From Oleidesulfovibrio sp047973035 (GTDB lineage: Bacteria > Desulfobacterota > Desulfovibrionia > Desulfovibrionales > Desulfovibrionaceae): 64,000 nucleotides of DNA. Position numbers and translations under genes: made by a program. Positions 38,646 to 47,381 of this stretch are shown in pieces (the first letter of the stretch is position 1; the number at the start of each line of letters is the position of its first letter). The notes beneath the pieces are model-generated. The model was not told the DNA's origin and ran no database searches. It saw only the letters and a list, made by a program, of their open reading frames with translations. The stretch lies in assembly GCF_047973035.1 (NCBI RefSeq), contig NZ_JBKEBF010000034.1, positions 52,897 to 116,896 on the forward strand, given 5' to 3'.

Positions 38646-39764
38646 ATGAAGCTTCCCATTCAGGTGATTGTAAAATACTGCGACCCTTCCACTGGCGGAG
38701 AAGGAGTGGCGTATCGTTTTTGCCAGTATCTGAAGGCGAATGATGTGCCCTTTGTCATGGTGTGCGGGCGGAACAAAGATCCGCAAGGCCCTTTGTCAGA
38801 GAATGTTGTTACACTGGGTATGCTTCGTCCTACCAGGCTGTTAAAATACGCTTCCTTTTTCTATCGCGCGGAACAGTATATAGCGCAGCACAAAGGACTT
38901 CCTTTTTCTTTTGAATACGTGCGTGGCGCTGCCATCGTGCGGCAGACAGGTGTGCATGCTACGTTTTTACAACGTTCGCTTGAGGGACTTCCTGAAGATG
39001 TAAGGAGGCGCAAATCCCGAAGCAGAACATGGAATTTGTATAACACCTATGTGCCGTTACAGGAGCGGCGCGTACTTTCCTCTCCGGCATTAAGACGTAT
39101 TCTGGTTCCGTCTGAAATGACCCGTGACGAAGTATGTGAAAGTTATCCTGAACATTGCAGCAAAGTTGCAGTGATCCACAACGGTGTGAACAAACAGCGT
39201 TTTGCTCCTGCTACATTGCAGCAGCGCAAATCAGCGCGGGAGCGCTTCTGGCCGGATGCGGCAGACAAGCGCATAGTGGGGTTTGCCGGTAATATTTTTA
39301 TGCGCAAAGGGCTTGCCCACTGCATAGGCAGCTTACGCATGCTGCCGGAAGATGTTGTACTGTTAGTTGCCGGTGGGGATAATGCCGAACCGTATCTTCA
39401 ACAAGCCCGCTTGCTGAATGTTGACCGTCGGATACGTTTTGCCGGCAGTGTCAGTGACATGCCTGTTTTTTTTCATGCGCTTGATGCGTTTTGCCTGCCT
39501 ACACGATATGACCCCTTCGGACTGGTTATTGCAGAGGCTGTTGCTGCAGGAATCCCTGTGGTGGCTTCCGCGCAGGCTGGCAGTGCAGAGATTATCCGTG
39601 CCGGTGTTTCCGGCGTTGTTTGCCCGCAACTTGATGATGCCGCTATTGCAAAAGCCATAGAAGAGGCGTTGTCATTACCGCATGAAGGCATTGAAGAAAC
39701 TGCCATAGACGAGCATGACATGTTTGCTCAGTATCTGGCGTTGGCAGAGTCTGTGCGCGGCTAA
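38646..39764 (+). CDS. GT4 glycosyltransferase, WaaG-like
   Basis: A 372-residue GT-B glycosyltransferase of family GT4. The N-terminal acceptor domain contains YNTYVPLQERRVLSSPALRR and ILVPSEMTRDEV, a pattern seen in WaaG-type LPS core transferases. The C-terminal donor domain has IVGFAGNIFMRKGLAHCIG and the E-x7-E motif in PFGLVIAEAVAAGIPVVAS. The ATG at 38646 follows AGGAG by seven bases. It is likely to act on lipopolysaccharide core or another surface glycan; the sugar cannot be told. Confidence 0.9.
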   Translation: MKLPIQVIVKYCDPSTGGEGVAYRFCQYLKANDVPFVMVCGRNKDPQGPLSENVVTLGMLRPTRLLKYASFFYRAEQYIAQHKGLPFSFEYVRGAAIVRQTGVHATFLQRSLEGLPEDVRRRKSRSRTWNLYNTYVPLQERRVLSSPALRRILVPSEMTRDEVCESYPEHCSKVAVIHNGVNKQRFAPATLQQRKSARERFWPDAADKRIVGFAGNIFMRKGLAHCIGSLRMLPEDVVLLVAGGDNAEPYLQQARLLNVDRRIRFAGSVSDMPVFFHALDAFCLPTRYDPFGLVIAEAVAAGIPVVASAQAGSAEIIRAGVSGVVCPQLDDAAIAKAIEEALSLPHEGIEETAIDEHDMFAQYLALAESVRG

Positions 39765-40011
39765 TTATCTGCTGCAAGATTAGTACATCGGATGTTCTAA
39801 AAGTATGCATTGCCTTCTGGCTGGATTAATTTCACGTGGTTGATTACGGGCAGGTGCTTGCCGTCATCGTGTTTGGAAAGCCGGATAAGTAGCTGACAAT
39901 CTCCCTTACCTATTTTGATGCGGTGTGCGGTAACGCGCGGGTGTGTCCGTGCTAAGCATGGTTGCCTGCAATGCAGATAGTTGTCCGATTGATATGTTAT
40001 AAGGAATGACC

Positions 40012-41115
40012 ATGAAAATTGTATACGTAATAGGCGGCCTGTACCGTGGCGGGATAGAAAACTGGTTGTTGAATATTTCTACGTGCCTTATGCGGGATGG
40101 CTACGAAGTTGCTGTTATTAACGTAACGGGCAAGGGAGATCTTGTGCCGTTGTTTAAGGACGCTGGTATTCCTGTGTTTAATGTAGGTAAAGTAGGTCAG
40201 CCTGCGGGAACACATCGTCTGGATACTGCGTTAAAGCTAAGGCGGCTTTTTAAACAGCTGAAACCTGATGTTGTGCAGAGTATGCACTTTTCGGCAAACT
40301 ATCATGCGCGTGTTGCTGCTTTAGGATTGAATTTTCCTGTTATTACCAATTTGCGAAATGTAACGCGTGAAACAAAAACTATACGTCGAATAATGAATAA
40401 GCTGCTTTCCGTTCGGACAACGTTGTTTGTGTCTGTCGCAAAAGCAGTTGCTGAAGTTGTGCGCTTGGATCACAACTTGTTCGGCAGGCCAAGTAGAGTC
40501 ATCTACAACGGTATCCCTGAAAAACATTTCGTAACGGAACCTGCAAAGCTTGATGAAATAGAGTTGTCTGAGTCAGCACCTGTGTTAGTTGCAGCTTGCC
40601 GGTTAACGCGTGTTAAAAATATTGATTTTTTCTTGAACGCCTTCAGGAAGGTTGTTGATAGCATTCCTGATGCGCAGTTCTTAGTGATGGGGGACGGTGG
40701 TGACCGTTTAAAGCTTGAGCAGTTGACAGACTCCTTGGACTTGAGGGCAAACGTGCACTTTATGGGAATGCGGAGTGACGTTCCTGCCGTATTGAAAGCT
40801 CTCTCATCGCGGCGGAGCATTTTTGTTATGCCTTCGTTATGGGAAGGCTTTCCTAACGCTGCTCTCGAATCGCTGGCATGTGGAGTGCCTTTAGTTGTAG
40901 CAGATACCGTACCCATTATAGAAGTAACAGAAGATGCCGCTGTGGTTCTGCCGCTTGAGCAGCAGATGTGGGCAGAGGAACTGACCAGGCTGCTTCAGGA
41001 CGAAAAACGTCTGAATGCTATGCGTGAAGCGGGGCTGGATGTGGCAAACCGTTACAGATATTCAGCCCATGTTGCCGCGTGGAAGGCGGTATACGAGGAG
41101 CTGGCTGCAAATTAA
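40012..41115 (+). CDS. GT4 glycosyltransferase
   Basis: A 367-residue GT-B enzyme. IVYVIGGLYRGGIENWLLN opens the acceptor domain; the donor domain contains VAACRLTRVKNIDFFLNAF and the E-x7-E motif in PSLWEGFPNAALESLACGVP. The ATG at 40012 is better spaced from AAGGA than the ATG six bases earlier. Base composition is more AT-rich than in the neighbouring genes, as is common for surface-polysaccharide genes. Likely role in exopolysaccharide or O-antigen synthesis. It is separated from the first glycosyltransferase by 247 bases with no feature that I can see. Confidence 0.9.
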   Translation: MKIVYVIGGLYRGGIENWLLNISTCLMRDGYEVAVINVTGKGDLVPLFKDAGIPVFNVGKVGQPAGTHRLDTALKLRRLFKQLKPDVVQSMHFSANYHARVAALGLNFPVITNLRNVTRETKTIRRIMNKLLSVRTTLFVSVAKAVAEVVRLDHNLFGRPSRVIYNGIPEKHFVTEPAKLDEIELSESAPVLVAACRLTRVKNIDFFLNAFRKVVDSIPDAQFLVMGDGGDRLKLEQLTDSLDLRANVHFMGMRSDVPAVLKALSSRRSIFVMPSLWEGFPNAALESLACGVPLVVADTVPIIEVTEDAAVVLPLEQQMWAEELTRLLQDEKRLNAMREAGLDVANRYRYSAHVAAWKAVYEELAAN

Positions 41116-41166
41116 CTGAAAGCGAAAACCGTTGTTCGCAGTGATGCTTCAATGTTTGTAAATGAG

Positions 41167-41197
41167 AAAGGGCGGCTTGTGGGCCGCCCTTTTTTTA
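41167..41197. terminator. Terminator between convergent glycosyltransferase and RTX genes
   Basis: AAAGGGCGGC and GCCGCCCTTT (41168-41192) form a stem followed by TTTTT on the plus strand; on the minus strand TTTCTCATTT follows, so it may serve both. Confidence 0.9.
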
Positions 41198-41230
41198 TAC
41201 CTTTTTTTGTAGAAGCGATAGCAACAGGCT

Positions 41231-43300
41231 CTACGGGTTGGACAGGATAATGTTCAACTCATTGAGCTGGTCATTAAGGGTGGCCGAGGTATCAATGCTG
41301 ACACCATCCAACGTGATCTCCTGTACAATACTTGCAGGTGCACCGTCAGCGTGGATTGTGATTACTGTTTCTAACGTATTGCTGGAAATGGAGATATTGT
41401 TGCTCAGGTCTGCATCTGCGGAAACACCGGACAGCAAGTCACTGAGGTTGATGCTGTCGCCTTCTGCAACGCTGTAGCCCTGAATAAGGTCTTCTGCGTG
41501 TGCGCTAACCTCTCCCTGATCTCCGTCAGCCCATACAAAGGTATCCGCTCCGGTTCCGCCGACAAGAATATCGTTACCGGCTCCACCGCTGATGAGGTCG
41601 TTGCCTGCCCCACCATCTAGGGCATCATTACCACTTTGGCCGTAAATGATGTCGTTACCGGCACCGCCTGTCAGGGTATCATTGCCGCCATTGTACGAGT
41701 TGGACGCAAGTTGTTCGTGGTGGGTGTTGATGTAATCAATAACATTTTCCCACGTTTCACCGGCTGCGACCAGTTTTTCGAATATGCTCCAGCCCTGACC
41801 GGGAGCCTGAGGACCGATGTCCGCGTTGGCACTGATAGAGGAGATTCCGTCTGTATTCAGCACGTCACCAAACAGCAGGTCGTTGCCGTCGCCACCTTGA
41901 ATCAGGTCGTTACCCAGCTGCGGATGCAGATTGTTGAGGGCCTCAGAGAGGTCCGGCGGAGGAACGAATTCGGAACCGCCGGTATTGTCAAAATGATCAG
42001 CCAGCTCCTCAGAAGTCGGGGTGCCATATTTGACATCAAAAGCCCACGATGGGTTGATAGGCTGGTTGCCGTCACCAAGGCCGAACGTATGCACCTGTAC
42101 GCCGAAGTCATCTACTAGCGCCTGATAGCTTGCCAGAGCGTGTTCATAATCGCTGACATCCGTCAGGTTGCCGCTGTTACTGGCCCCTTTGCTCATGGCG
42201 TTAGCTTCATAGGCATCTAAGGGATTCGATCCCGGGGTGTGCACAGTCGGCAAGCCATCTGTAACAAAAATAGCCACGTTAGACCCTGCTGCAGCTTGAT
42301 CGCCAAACCACTCATGACCTGTAGTAAAGGCTGCATCGTAGTTTGTGCCTTGCGGGCTTAACGGTTGCTGGTCCATTGCAAGCGCTGCAAGAGTCGCATC
42401 GACGAGTGTAGAAAGTTCTGCAGCGGTCAGCGGGTTACCGCCATTATTCAGCTGAATAGAAACAGGGTGCTGCAGTGTGTTATACCCGAAGGTTACTGCT
42501 GCCAGATTGAGTGTGGTATCCCCGTTGTATTTAGTGATAAAGTCTGTGAGCGCCGCTTTAGCCGCATCATAACCGCCGTTATCCCGCATGGATGTAGACA
42601 TGTCTATCATGATAAGAACGTTGGCGTTTTCCAGCCGTCCTTCTGCATCACCTATAAGGATGTCGTCACCGCCGGTACCGGTAATGGTGCTGCTGCCGGG
42701 GGTAACTGGTGTCCCGCCGTCATCAACCTGTCTGGTATGAGTATCTGTACCGGATGTGTTGTCGTTGCCGTTACTGCCTACAATCAATGTTGAGGCAGGG
42801 CCGGTTACAGGCGTTGCGCCACCGTCGCCGGGGTCTAAGCCTTCTTCATCCAGAGGTCCTTCAGGTACGGGATTAAGGAAGTCTACATTCCCGATGGGAT
42901 CCAGCGGGTCTATACCGTCATATAACAGGCCGGGGTCGTCAGAATACTCGCCGCTGCCGCCGCTGGTGGTGCCGGGACCTGCGGCAGTTTCAATTTCCAA
43001 CCCCTGCATGGTGGCAAATGCCTGACCATCCAGTACGGTTCCGTCTTCCAGAGTAAGCGAAGGGGCATCTCCTGTTGACAGGCTGTCTACAAATCCCTGC
43101 AGGACTATGGTGCTGCCATCGTCAAACTGGAAAATAAGATCATTTCCATCCTGAAGGAGTGTTGCTTCATCAAGACCAAAGCCAAGGAGCAAAGACTGCG
43201 ATCCTGCAGCAATAACAAGCTGCTGGCCTGCGCCCGGGCGGGCCAGTGTGATAGCTCCCTGCGCTGACGTTGTGCTTTGTGCTGTTTTGGGTGTTGCCAT
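41231..43300 (-). CDS. RTX/VWA type I secreted protein with LapA-like N-terminus
   Basis: A 689-residue acidic, cysteine-free protein. Residues 15-75 (AITLARPGAGQQLVIAAGSQ, LIFQFDDGSTIVLQGF) match the N-terminal retention module of LapA/BapA-type adhesins, followed by T105-A-A-G108, the sequence cut by LapG proteases. A von Willebrand A domain spans about 228-430, with MIDAS D234-M-S-T-S238. RTX calcium repeats of the GGxGNDxLxG type lie at 465-480 and 538-588, and the end (GADTFVWADGD, DLIQGYSVAEGDSINLSDLL) is a type I secretion C-terminal domain. It should be exported by a T1SS not found here and act at the surface, perhaps as a short adhesin. The ATG at 43300 follows GGGAGGG. Confidence 0.9.
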   Translation of the reverse strand: MATPKTAQSTTSAQGAITLARPGAGQQLVIAAGSQSLLLGFGLDEATLLQDGNDLIFQFDDGSTIVLQGFVDSLSTGDAPSLTLEDGTVLDGQAFATMQGLEIETAAGPGTTSGGSGEYSDDPGLLYDGIDPLDPIGNVDFLNPVPEGPLDEEGLDPGDGGATPVTGPASTLIVGSNGNDNTSGTDTHTRQVDDGGTPVTPGSSTITGTGGDDILIGDAEGRLENANVLIMIDMSTSMRDNGGYDAAKAALTDFITKYNGDTTLNLAAVTFGYNTLQHPVSIQLNNGGNPLTAAELSTLVDATLAALAMDQQPLSPQGTNYDAAFTTGHEWFGDQAAAGSNVAIFVTDGLPTVHTPGSNPLDAYEANAMSKGASNSGNLTDVSDYEHALASYQALVDDFGVQVHTFGLGDGNQPINPSWAFDVKYGTPTSEELADHFDNTGGSEFVPPPDLSEALNNLHPQLGNDLIQGGDGNDLLFGDVLNTDGISSISANADIGPQAPGQGWSIFEKLVAAGETWENVIDYINTHHEQLASNSYNGGNDTLTGGAGNDIIYGQSGNDALDGGAGNDLISGGAGNDILVGGTGADTFVWADGDQGEVSAHAEDLIQGYSVAEGDSINLSDLLSGVSADADLSNNISISSNTLETVITIHADGAPASIVQEITLDGVSIDTSATLNDQLNELNIILSNP

Positions 43301-44069
43301 GGTGAGTCCCTCCCTGCGGCCTCCCTGCTGGGGTTGCGCCGCCTTCTCATCTTAGCTTGCGTGTGACGGGAGAATGAAAATTTGCATAATGTTGAATCGT
43401 CACAAGCTGTTAATACGCTTTTCTGCAACCACTCGAATATATTTTAGTGCTGTGAAATATAGATAATCTGGTTGGCAGAGAAATTACTGTGTTTGTATAT
43501 AGAAATAATACTCCGCAAATTCCTGAGCAAGTATTTCGGGCAAAAAAGGAATGATAACGGCTTAAAAAAAAGCTTTTTGTAAGGAAAGCTGACAGGGGGG
43601 CTGGTGTTTTCCGAGAGTCGCTGCATGAAAGGCGTGGGTGCAGTTGTTTATAGGCCTATCGGTACTGATAAATATCATTACGCAGTATCTTCGGGCGTGC
43701 CATAACTGTACCCGATTTTATGGAGGGGGTTGGCAAAGAGAAGGAAGAGAAGTTTTTGAACATTTTCATAAAAGTAGCATGCTAAAGCATATGAATAATA
43801 ACTATGTTTTTGACATTAATATTTTGATTTTATTATATTAATATGACTTGATTGTGAATATAATCACAAAAAAGACAAGGTATTGTGTCAAAAATCATGT
43901 TCTGTTCGTGAAAAAAAATCCTTTTTTTCTCATTTGCGAATAAAGTTGAGCAGCGGTGTGCCCGTTGGTAGGAGCGTCAACAGTGAGAAATGACGCTTGA
44001 ACACCGCAAAAGCATGAGTCGGGAGAGGCCCTCGTGCCGGTGTTCTTCCATCTGTAAAAGGAGACCGCT
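43301..44069. other. AT-rich divergent region between the RTX and DUF169 genes
   Basis: 769 bases, far more AT-rich than the average here, without a convincing gene (a 60-codon minus-strand frame at 43444-43626 has no ribosome site). It contains a perfect palindrome at 43852-43869, AT-rich blocks (about 43780-43850) that could be UP elements, and must carry the promoters of both flanking genes. I see no riboswitch. Confidence 0.6.
43852..43869. promoter_or_regulatory. Palindromic operator of Rex or HcpR/CRP-FNR type
   Basis: TTGTGAATATAATCACAA is a perfect 18-bp palindrome. It fits the HcpR/CRP pattern TTGTGA-N6-TCACAA exactly and the Rex pattern TTGTGAANNNNTTCACAA with one mismatch. Both regulators are described in Desulfovibrio, where they control redox and sulfate-reduction genes. 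It lies 200 bases before the DUF169 start. Confidence 0.65.
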
Positions 44070-44843
44070 GTGAACTTTAAGGAAATGCAAGCCACCCTGA
44101 TGCAGGAACTGCGTCTTTACCATTATCCTGTCGCTGTAAAATTTTTCTATGATCAGGCAGAGGTAGACGCATTCAAGGCAGAGGCGGAATATTATACTCC
44201 GCTTAAGGCCATGACGTTTTGCCAGTGGCAGATTGCTGCCCGTATGAAAGGGCAAACCGTTTACTCCGAACGTGAAGGCCTTGGCTGCAGCAACGCTGTT
44301 TTCAGCTTCGGGTGGAAAGGAATGGACGAGGCAGAAGTAAAAAGCCACGCCAAATACTGTAAAGACCTTGATCAGGCAAAGCGCTTTGTAGAGACAAAGT
44401 CCCGTCTGCCCGAAGGACTCATCGGCATTGCTGTGGCTCCTCTTGCTGACGCAACGTTCATGCCTGATACAGTCCATTTCTACTGTGACAACATGCAGGC
44501 ATACCACCTTGCAGTGGACTACATGGCTGCCACTGATACCCATCCTCTGCGTCCGCAGATTACTATGAATTCATCTGCCTGCGGCGGCAACGTGTATTCC
44601 ATGGTTGAAAAGCAGTTCAACATGCTTCCTGCGTGTTCCGGCAGCTATAATGCCGGTAAAACAGAGCGCGGAGAAATTAACGTGATCATTCCCGGCGAAC
44701 AGATGCAGCTGGTGTTTGACCGCCTGATGGAACGTAAAGAAAAACTTGGCAGCTCTGCCATAACCAAACCCGGAGACGGCTTCCCCGGTGCGGATGTATG
44801 CAAAAACTGTCCGCTTATCGTTTTTAAAAAAGCAAAGGATTAA
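44070..44843 (+). CDS. DUF169 domain protein
   Basis: A 257-residue cytoplasmic protein that fills the DUF169 family from end to end: ELRLYHYPVAVKFFYDQAEV, AMTFCQWQIAARMKG, GLGCSNAVFSFGW, SSACGGNVYSMVEKQ and the closing DVCKNCPLIVFKKAKD. Several cysteines are conserved, including two in the C-terminal CxxC, suggesting metal or redox chemistry, but the family has no known function. The start is GTG at 44070 with AAAAGGAG. It precedes the TauE/SafE gene and the two are probably co-transcribed. Confidence 0.88.
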   Translation: MNFKEMQATLMQELRLYHYPVAVKFFYDQAEVDAFKAEAEYYTPLKAMTFCQWQIAARMKGQTVYSEREGLGCSNAVFSFGWKGMDEAEVKSHAKYCKDLDQAKRFVETKSRLPEGLIGIAVAPLADATFMPDTVHFYCDNMQAYHLAVDYMAATDTHPLRPQITMNSSACGGNVYSMVEKQFNMLPACSGSYNAGKTERGEINVIIPGEQMQLVFDRLMERKEKLGSSAITKPGDGFPGADVCKNCPLIVFKKAKD

Positions 44844-44858
44844 CCTAACGGGTTTGCT

Positions 44859-44890
44859 AGCCTGCCTGCTCTGCTCAGGGCTGGCAGGCT
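44859..44890 (+). other. Intercistronic hairpin between DUF169 and TauE genes
   Basis: AGCCTGCC (44859-44866) and GGCAGGCT (44883-44890) form a perfect 8-bp stem. There is no T-run, so read-through to the next gene is expected. Confidence 0.5.
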
Positions 44891-44913
44891 GCACAGCAAA
44901 GGAGGATTAGATT

Positions 44914-46068
44914 ATGAAGAACAAACATTTGATGATGCTCGGCCTGCTTGGTCTGGTGATTCTGGCAACAGTGCAACCTGCACTGGCAGACCGCCTGACT
45001 GACGCCATTGCGGCAACCCCTGTCGGCACCGGTGCCGGTCAGATCGACCCTAACGCTCCCACAGGCTACCTTGGTATTCCCGGTGCTCCCAACGTAAACC
45101 TGCTGCTGGGTTTTGCATGGGCCTGCTGGGTAGGCTGGATTTTCTCCACCGTTGGCGCTTTCGGCGGTATCATGGCCGGTGTCGGTCACATTACCATTTT
45201 TGGCTTCGGTAACTATGCTTCCAGCTTTAAGGAAACTTCTCCTGCGCTGAACAAAGTAATCACCGACTCCATCCGCGTGTCCAACCAGTGGCTGGTTGGT
45301 ACCTCCGCGGGTATGTCTTCTTTCAACTACTGGAAAATGGGCCGTCTGGTGCTGCCTCTTGCTCTTGCTCTGGGGCTTGGTTCCGTGCTGGGCTCCACCC
45401 TTATTCCCTGGCTGACTGCCGGTAAAATTTCTCTGAAGTCTTACATCGGTTACTTCGGCCTGTTTGTTCTGTTCCTTGGTTGCTACCTGCTTTATGAAAC
45501 TTCGCCCAAGGGGCAGGCCGGCAAAAAGGCTGCCAAAGAAGCCGCAAAAGCTTTTGAAGCTTCCATGAAGGCAGAGCGCGAAGGCAAGAAAGTTGATACC
45601 GCCGCACAGGGCGTTAAAGTTGTCAGCTTCTCTCCCCGCAAAGTCGTGTTCACCTTCTTCGGTGTAGAGTTCTCCTTTAATCCCATGGTTCCTGCCATCG
45701 GTGGCTTCTTTATCGCTGGTATGGCTTCGTTCCTCGGCGTGGGCGGCGGCTTCCTGCTGGTGCCGTTCCTTACCAGTGTTGCAGGTCTGCCCATGTATCT
45801 GGTTGCCGGCACTTCCGCACTGGCAGTTCTCATCGGCATGGTTACCTCTATCGCCACTTACATGCTGGCCGGTGGTACTCCGGTATTCTGGCAGCTCATC
45901 GGTGTTGAACTGGTAGGTATTCTGGTCGGTTCGTTCATCGGCCCTCGTACCTCCAAGTATATCCCCGATGTATGGCTGAAGCGCATCTTTATCGTGCTCG
46001 CATTCTACGTGGGTATCCGCTACGTGACCAAGGGCTTCCTCGGTTACGCAGTGCTGCCCCCCTTCTAA
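44914..46068 (+). CDS. TauE/SafE family sulfite/organosulfonate exporter-like permease
   Basis: A 384-residue membrane protein with a hydrophobic first segment ending QPALA and about eight further helices. The two TauE repeats show as VGWIFSTVGAFGGIMAGVGH and ASFLGVGGGFLLVPFLTSVAG. Between them a charged cytoplasmic stretch rich in Lys, Ala and Glu (about 203-240) makes the protein longer than the usual 250 residues. Family members export sulfite, sulfonates or sulfoacetate; in a sulfate reducer a role in sulfur-anion movement is plausible but unproven. The ATG at 44914 follows AAAGGAGG. Confidence 0.92.
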   Translation: MKNKHLMMLGLLGLVILATVQPALADRLTDAIAATPVGTGAGQIDPNAPTGYLGIPGAPNVNLLLGFAWACWVGWIFSTVGAFGGIMAGVGHITIFGFGNYASSFKETSPALNKVITDSIRVSNQWLVGTSAGMSSFNYWKMGRLVLPLALALGLGSVLGSTLIPWLTAGKISLKSYIGYFGLFVLFLGCYLLYETSPKGQAGKKAAKEAAKAFEASMKAEREGKKVDTAAQGVKVVSFSPRKVVFTFFGVEFSFNPMVPAIGGFFIAGMASFLGVGGGFLLVPFLTSVAGLPMYLVAGTSALAVLIGMVTSIATYMLAGGTPVFWQLIGVELVGILVGSFIGPRTSKYIPDVWLKRIFIVLAFYVGIRYVTKGFLGYAVLPPF

Positions 46069-46368
46069 CAGATAGCGCGACTCGTACGCTTACCAACTGC
46101 CGCGGGCGGATCACGCTGCAATCCGCCCGTGTGCAGAACATTTTTGAATTATAGCTATGAAGCCTGTACTGCTCGCCTCGTAGTACATACGCTAAGCGCC
46201 GGTGCGCGAGACGGTTTCCAGCCCCGGAAGCCCGCCCCTCTCGTCGCCGGTGCTTTTTATATACAGGACCGTTGTCACAGGTTGCCGGGGCAATTGCACA
46301 TGTCCGTGCCAAATGAGATGACGTACAGCTCGCTGGCTGGTATTGTTGAGTATAAAGGAGAACATGGC
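46069..46368. other. Region between TauE and the three-helix membrane protein
   Basis: 300 bases. CGGGCGGAT (46103-46111) and ATCCGCCCG (46121-46129) form a 9-bp hairpin; a T-run (TTTTT) comes only 12 bases later, so it is a weak terminator at best. The next gene's frame is open through most of this gap but lacks a ribosome site there. Confidence 0.5.
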
Positions 46369-47082
46369 ATGGAGCTGTGGAACACGTTCACGCTGTTATT
46401 GGATACCATTTGCATTACTCCGTACAGAATGCTTCCGTGGGCGGAACCTGCGTTCTGGCTGGGAACAACCGTGCTGAGCCTGTGGTGCATAGTGGCAGGC
46501 GAATTTTCCGGGGCCTTGGTGTATCTGTGGAATCGTGACTTTTACGATAATCAGCAGCGTGAAATGGTGCGGATGCACAACCTCTCGGTGGAAGCCATCC
46601 GGCACAAGGATAAGGCTACCTACAAGGCCAGCAACCGCTGGGCGAACGAGTATTTCGGCAAGGTTTTTTTCAGCGGGGCGGCGCTGTTTGCTGTCAGCCT
46701 GTGGCCTGTGCCTTTTGCGCTCGGCTGGCTTGATGGCCGTTTCCGCGGGATTGAGTTGTACCATGTTCCCTTCGGCGGCTGGCCGCTGGGCTACGCCTTT
46801 GTGTTTTTTGCCACCTACATTCCTTTGCGTATTCTTTTTTCACGGGTACGTGACCGTATGCCGTTTTTCAGGCGTGTTGCCAGACTGCGTAAAGAGTCTG
46901 CAGCATCTATCGGTGACGTAACATCGTGGAGTGAACTGGCTGCGGATGATGATTCTTCTTCTGGCGGCGAGGATGCCGGTAACGCTGATGTTCGTGGCAA
47001 CTCGGACGGGCTGGAACATGCTGATCCGCAAGGTGATGCTTCGACCGCCAAAAGCGGGCAGGACGGTAGTAAGCAAGCCTGA
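46369..47082 (+). CDS. Three-helix membrane protein, unknown function
   Basis: A 237-residue protein. The start ATG at 46369 has AAAGGAG; an open extension of 80 codons upstream does not. Helix 1 (about 25-52, WLGTTVLSLWCIVAGEFSGA) is followed by a charged helical segment (about 53-94, NQQREMVRMHNLSVEAIRH), helix 2 (95-118), helix 3 (135-157), and an acidic low-complexity tail (185-237). The layout of helix, charged coil, two helices resembles the Oxa1/EMC3/DUF106 fold, but this is a topology comparison, not a sequence match. It follows the DUF169-TauE pair and may belong to the same unit. Confidence 0.75.
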   Translation: MELWNTFTLLLDTICITPYRMLPWAEPAFWLGTTVLSLWCIVAGEFSGALVYLWNRDFYDNQQREMVRMHNLSVEAIRHKDKATYKASNRWANEYFGKVFFSGAALFAVSLWPVPFALGWLDGRFRGIELYHVPFGGWPLGYAFVFFATYIPLRILFSRVRDRMPFFRRVARLRKESAASIGDVTSWSELAADDDSSSGGEDAGNADVRGNSDGLEHADPQGDASTAKSGQDGSKQA

Positions 47083-47381
47083 TCAGGCTACCTTTCAGGC
47101 AGGTAGTGAGCCGTTGTGTGTCAACGCAGGCTGTCCGCTGTAAATATTGTGACAACACAGTCACCAGCGTTGCTTTCTGGTGGTGTTACCTGTTGCCGGA
47201 CATTACACGGCAGGTGCGGGGAAGCGCGCTCACCAATCGTATATTTCTGTGGCAGCAGATGACAGTGCATATTGTTGGTATGGTTATGCTCGAATGTACG
47301 GGCCTGTGTGCCTGAACCTCCGACACGATATTCCGGCGGAAACTGACATCGGGTATTCAGAGCAAGGGGCTCTCGGGGCGG
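47083..47381. other. Intergenic region before the PhnD-like gene
   Basis: 299 bases with no gene. GTGAC-AACACA-GTCAC at about 47149-47164 is a perfect but short inverted repeat that could be a regulator site. No terminator for the upstream gene is clear. Confidence 0.45.

Noticed and set aside
43301..43450. c-di-GMP (GEMM) riboswitch upstream of the RTX gene
   Set aside because: The conserved core sequences are not present on the minus strand leader.
43444..43626. 60-codon minus-strand frame in the AT-rich gap
   Set aside because: No ribosome site, no recognisable pattern; expected by chance in such AT-rich DNA.
46129..46368. 80-codon N-terminal extension of the three-helix protein
   Set aside because: The extension is Arg/Pro/Cys-rich, has no ribosome site, and AAAGGAG sits directly before the ATG at 46369.
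47149..47164. GTGAC-N6-GTCAC inverted repeat before the PhnD-like gene
   Set aside because: Only five bases per arm and not matching a known regulator; could occur by chance.
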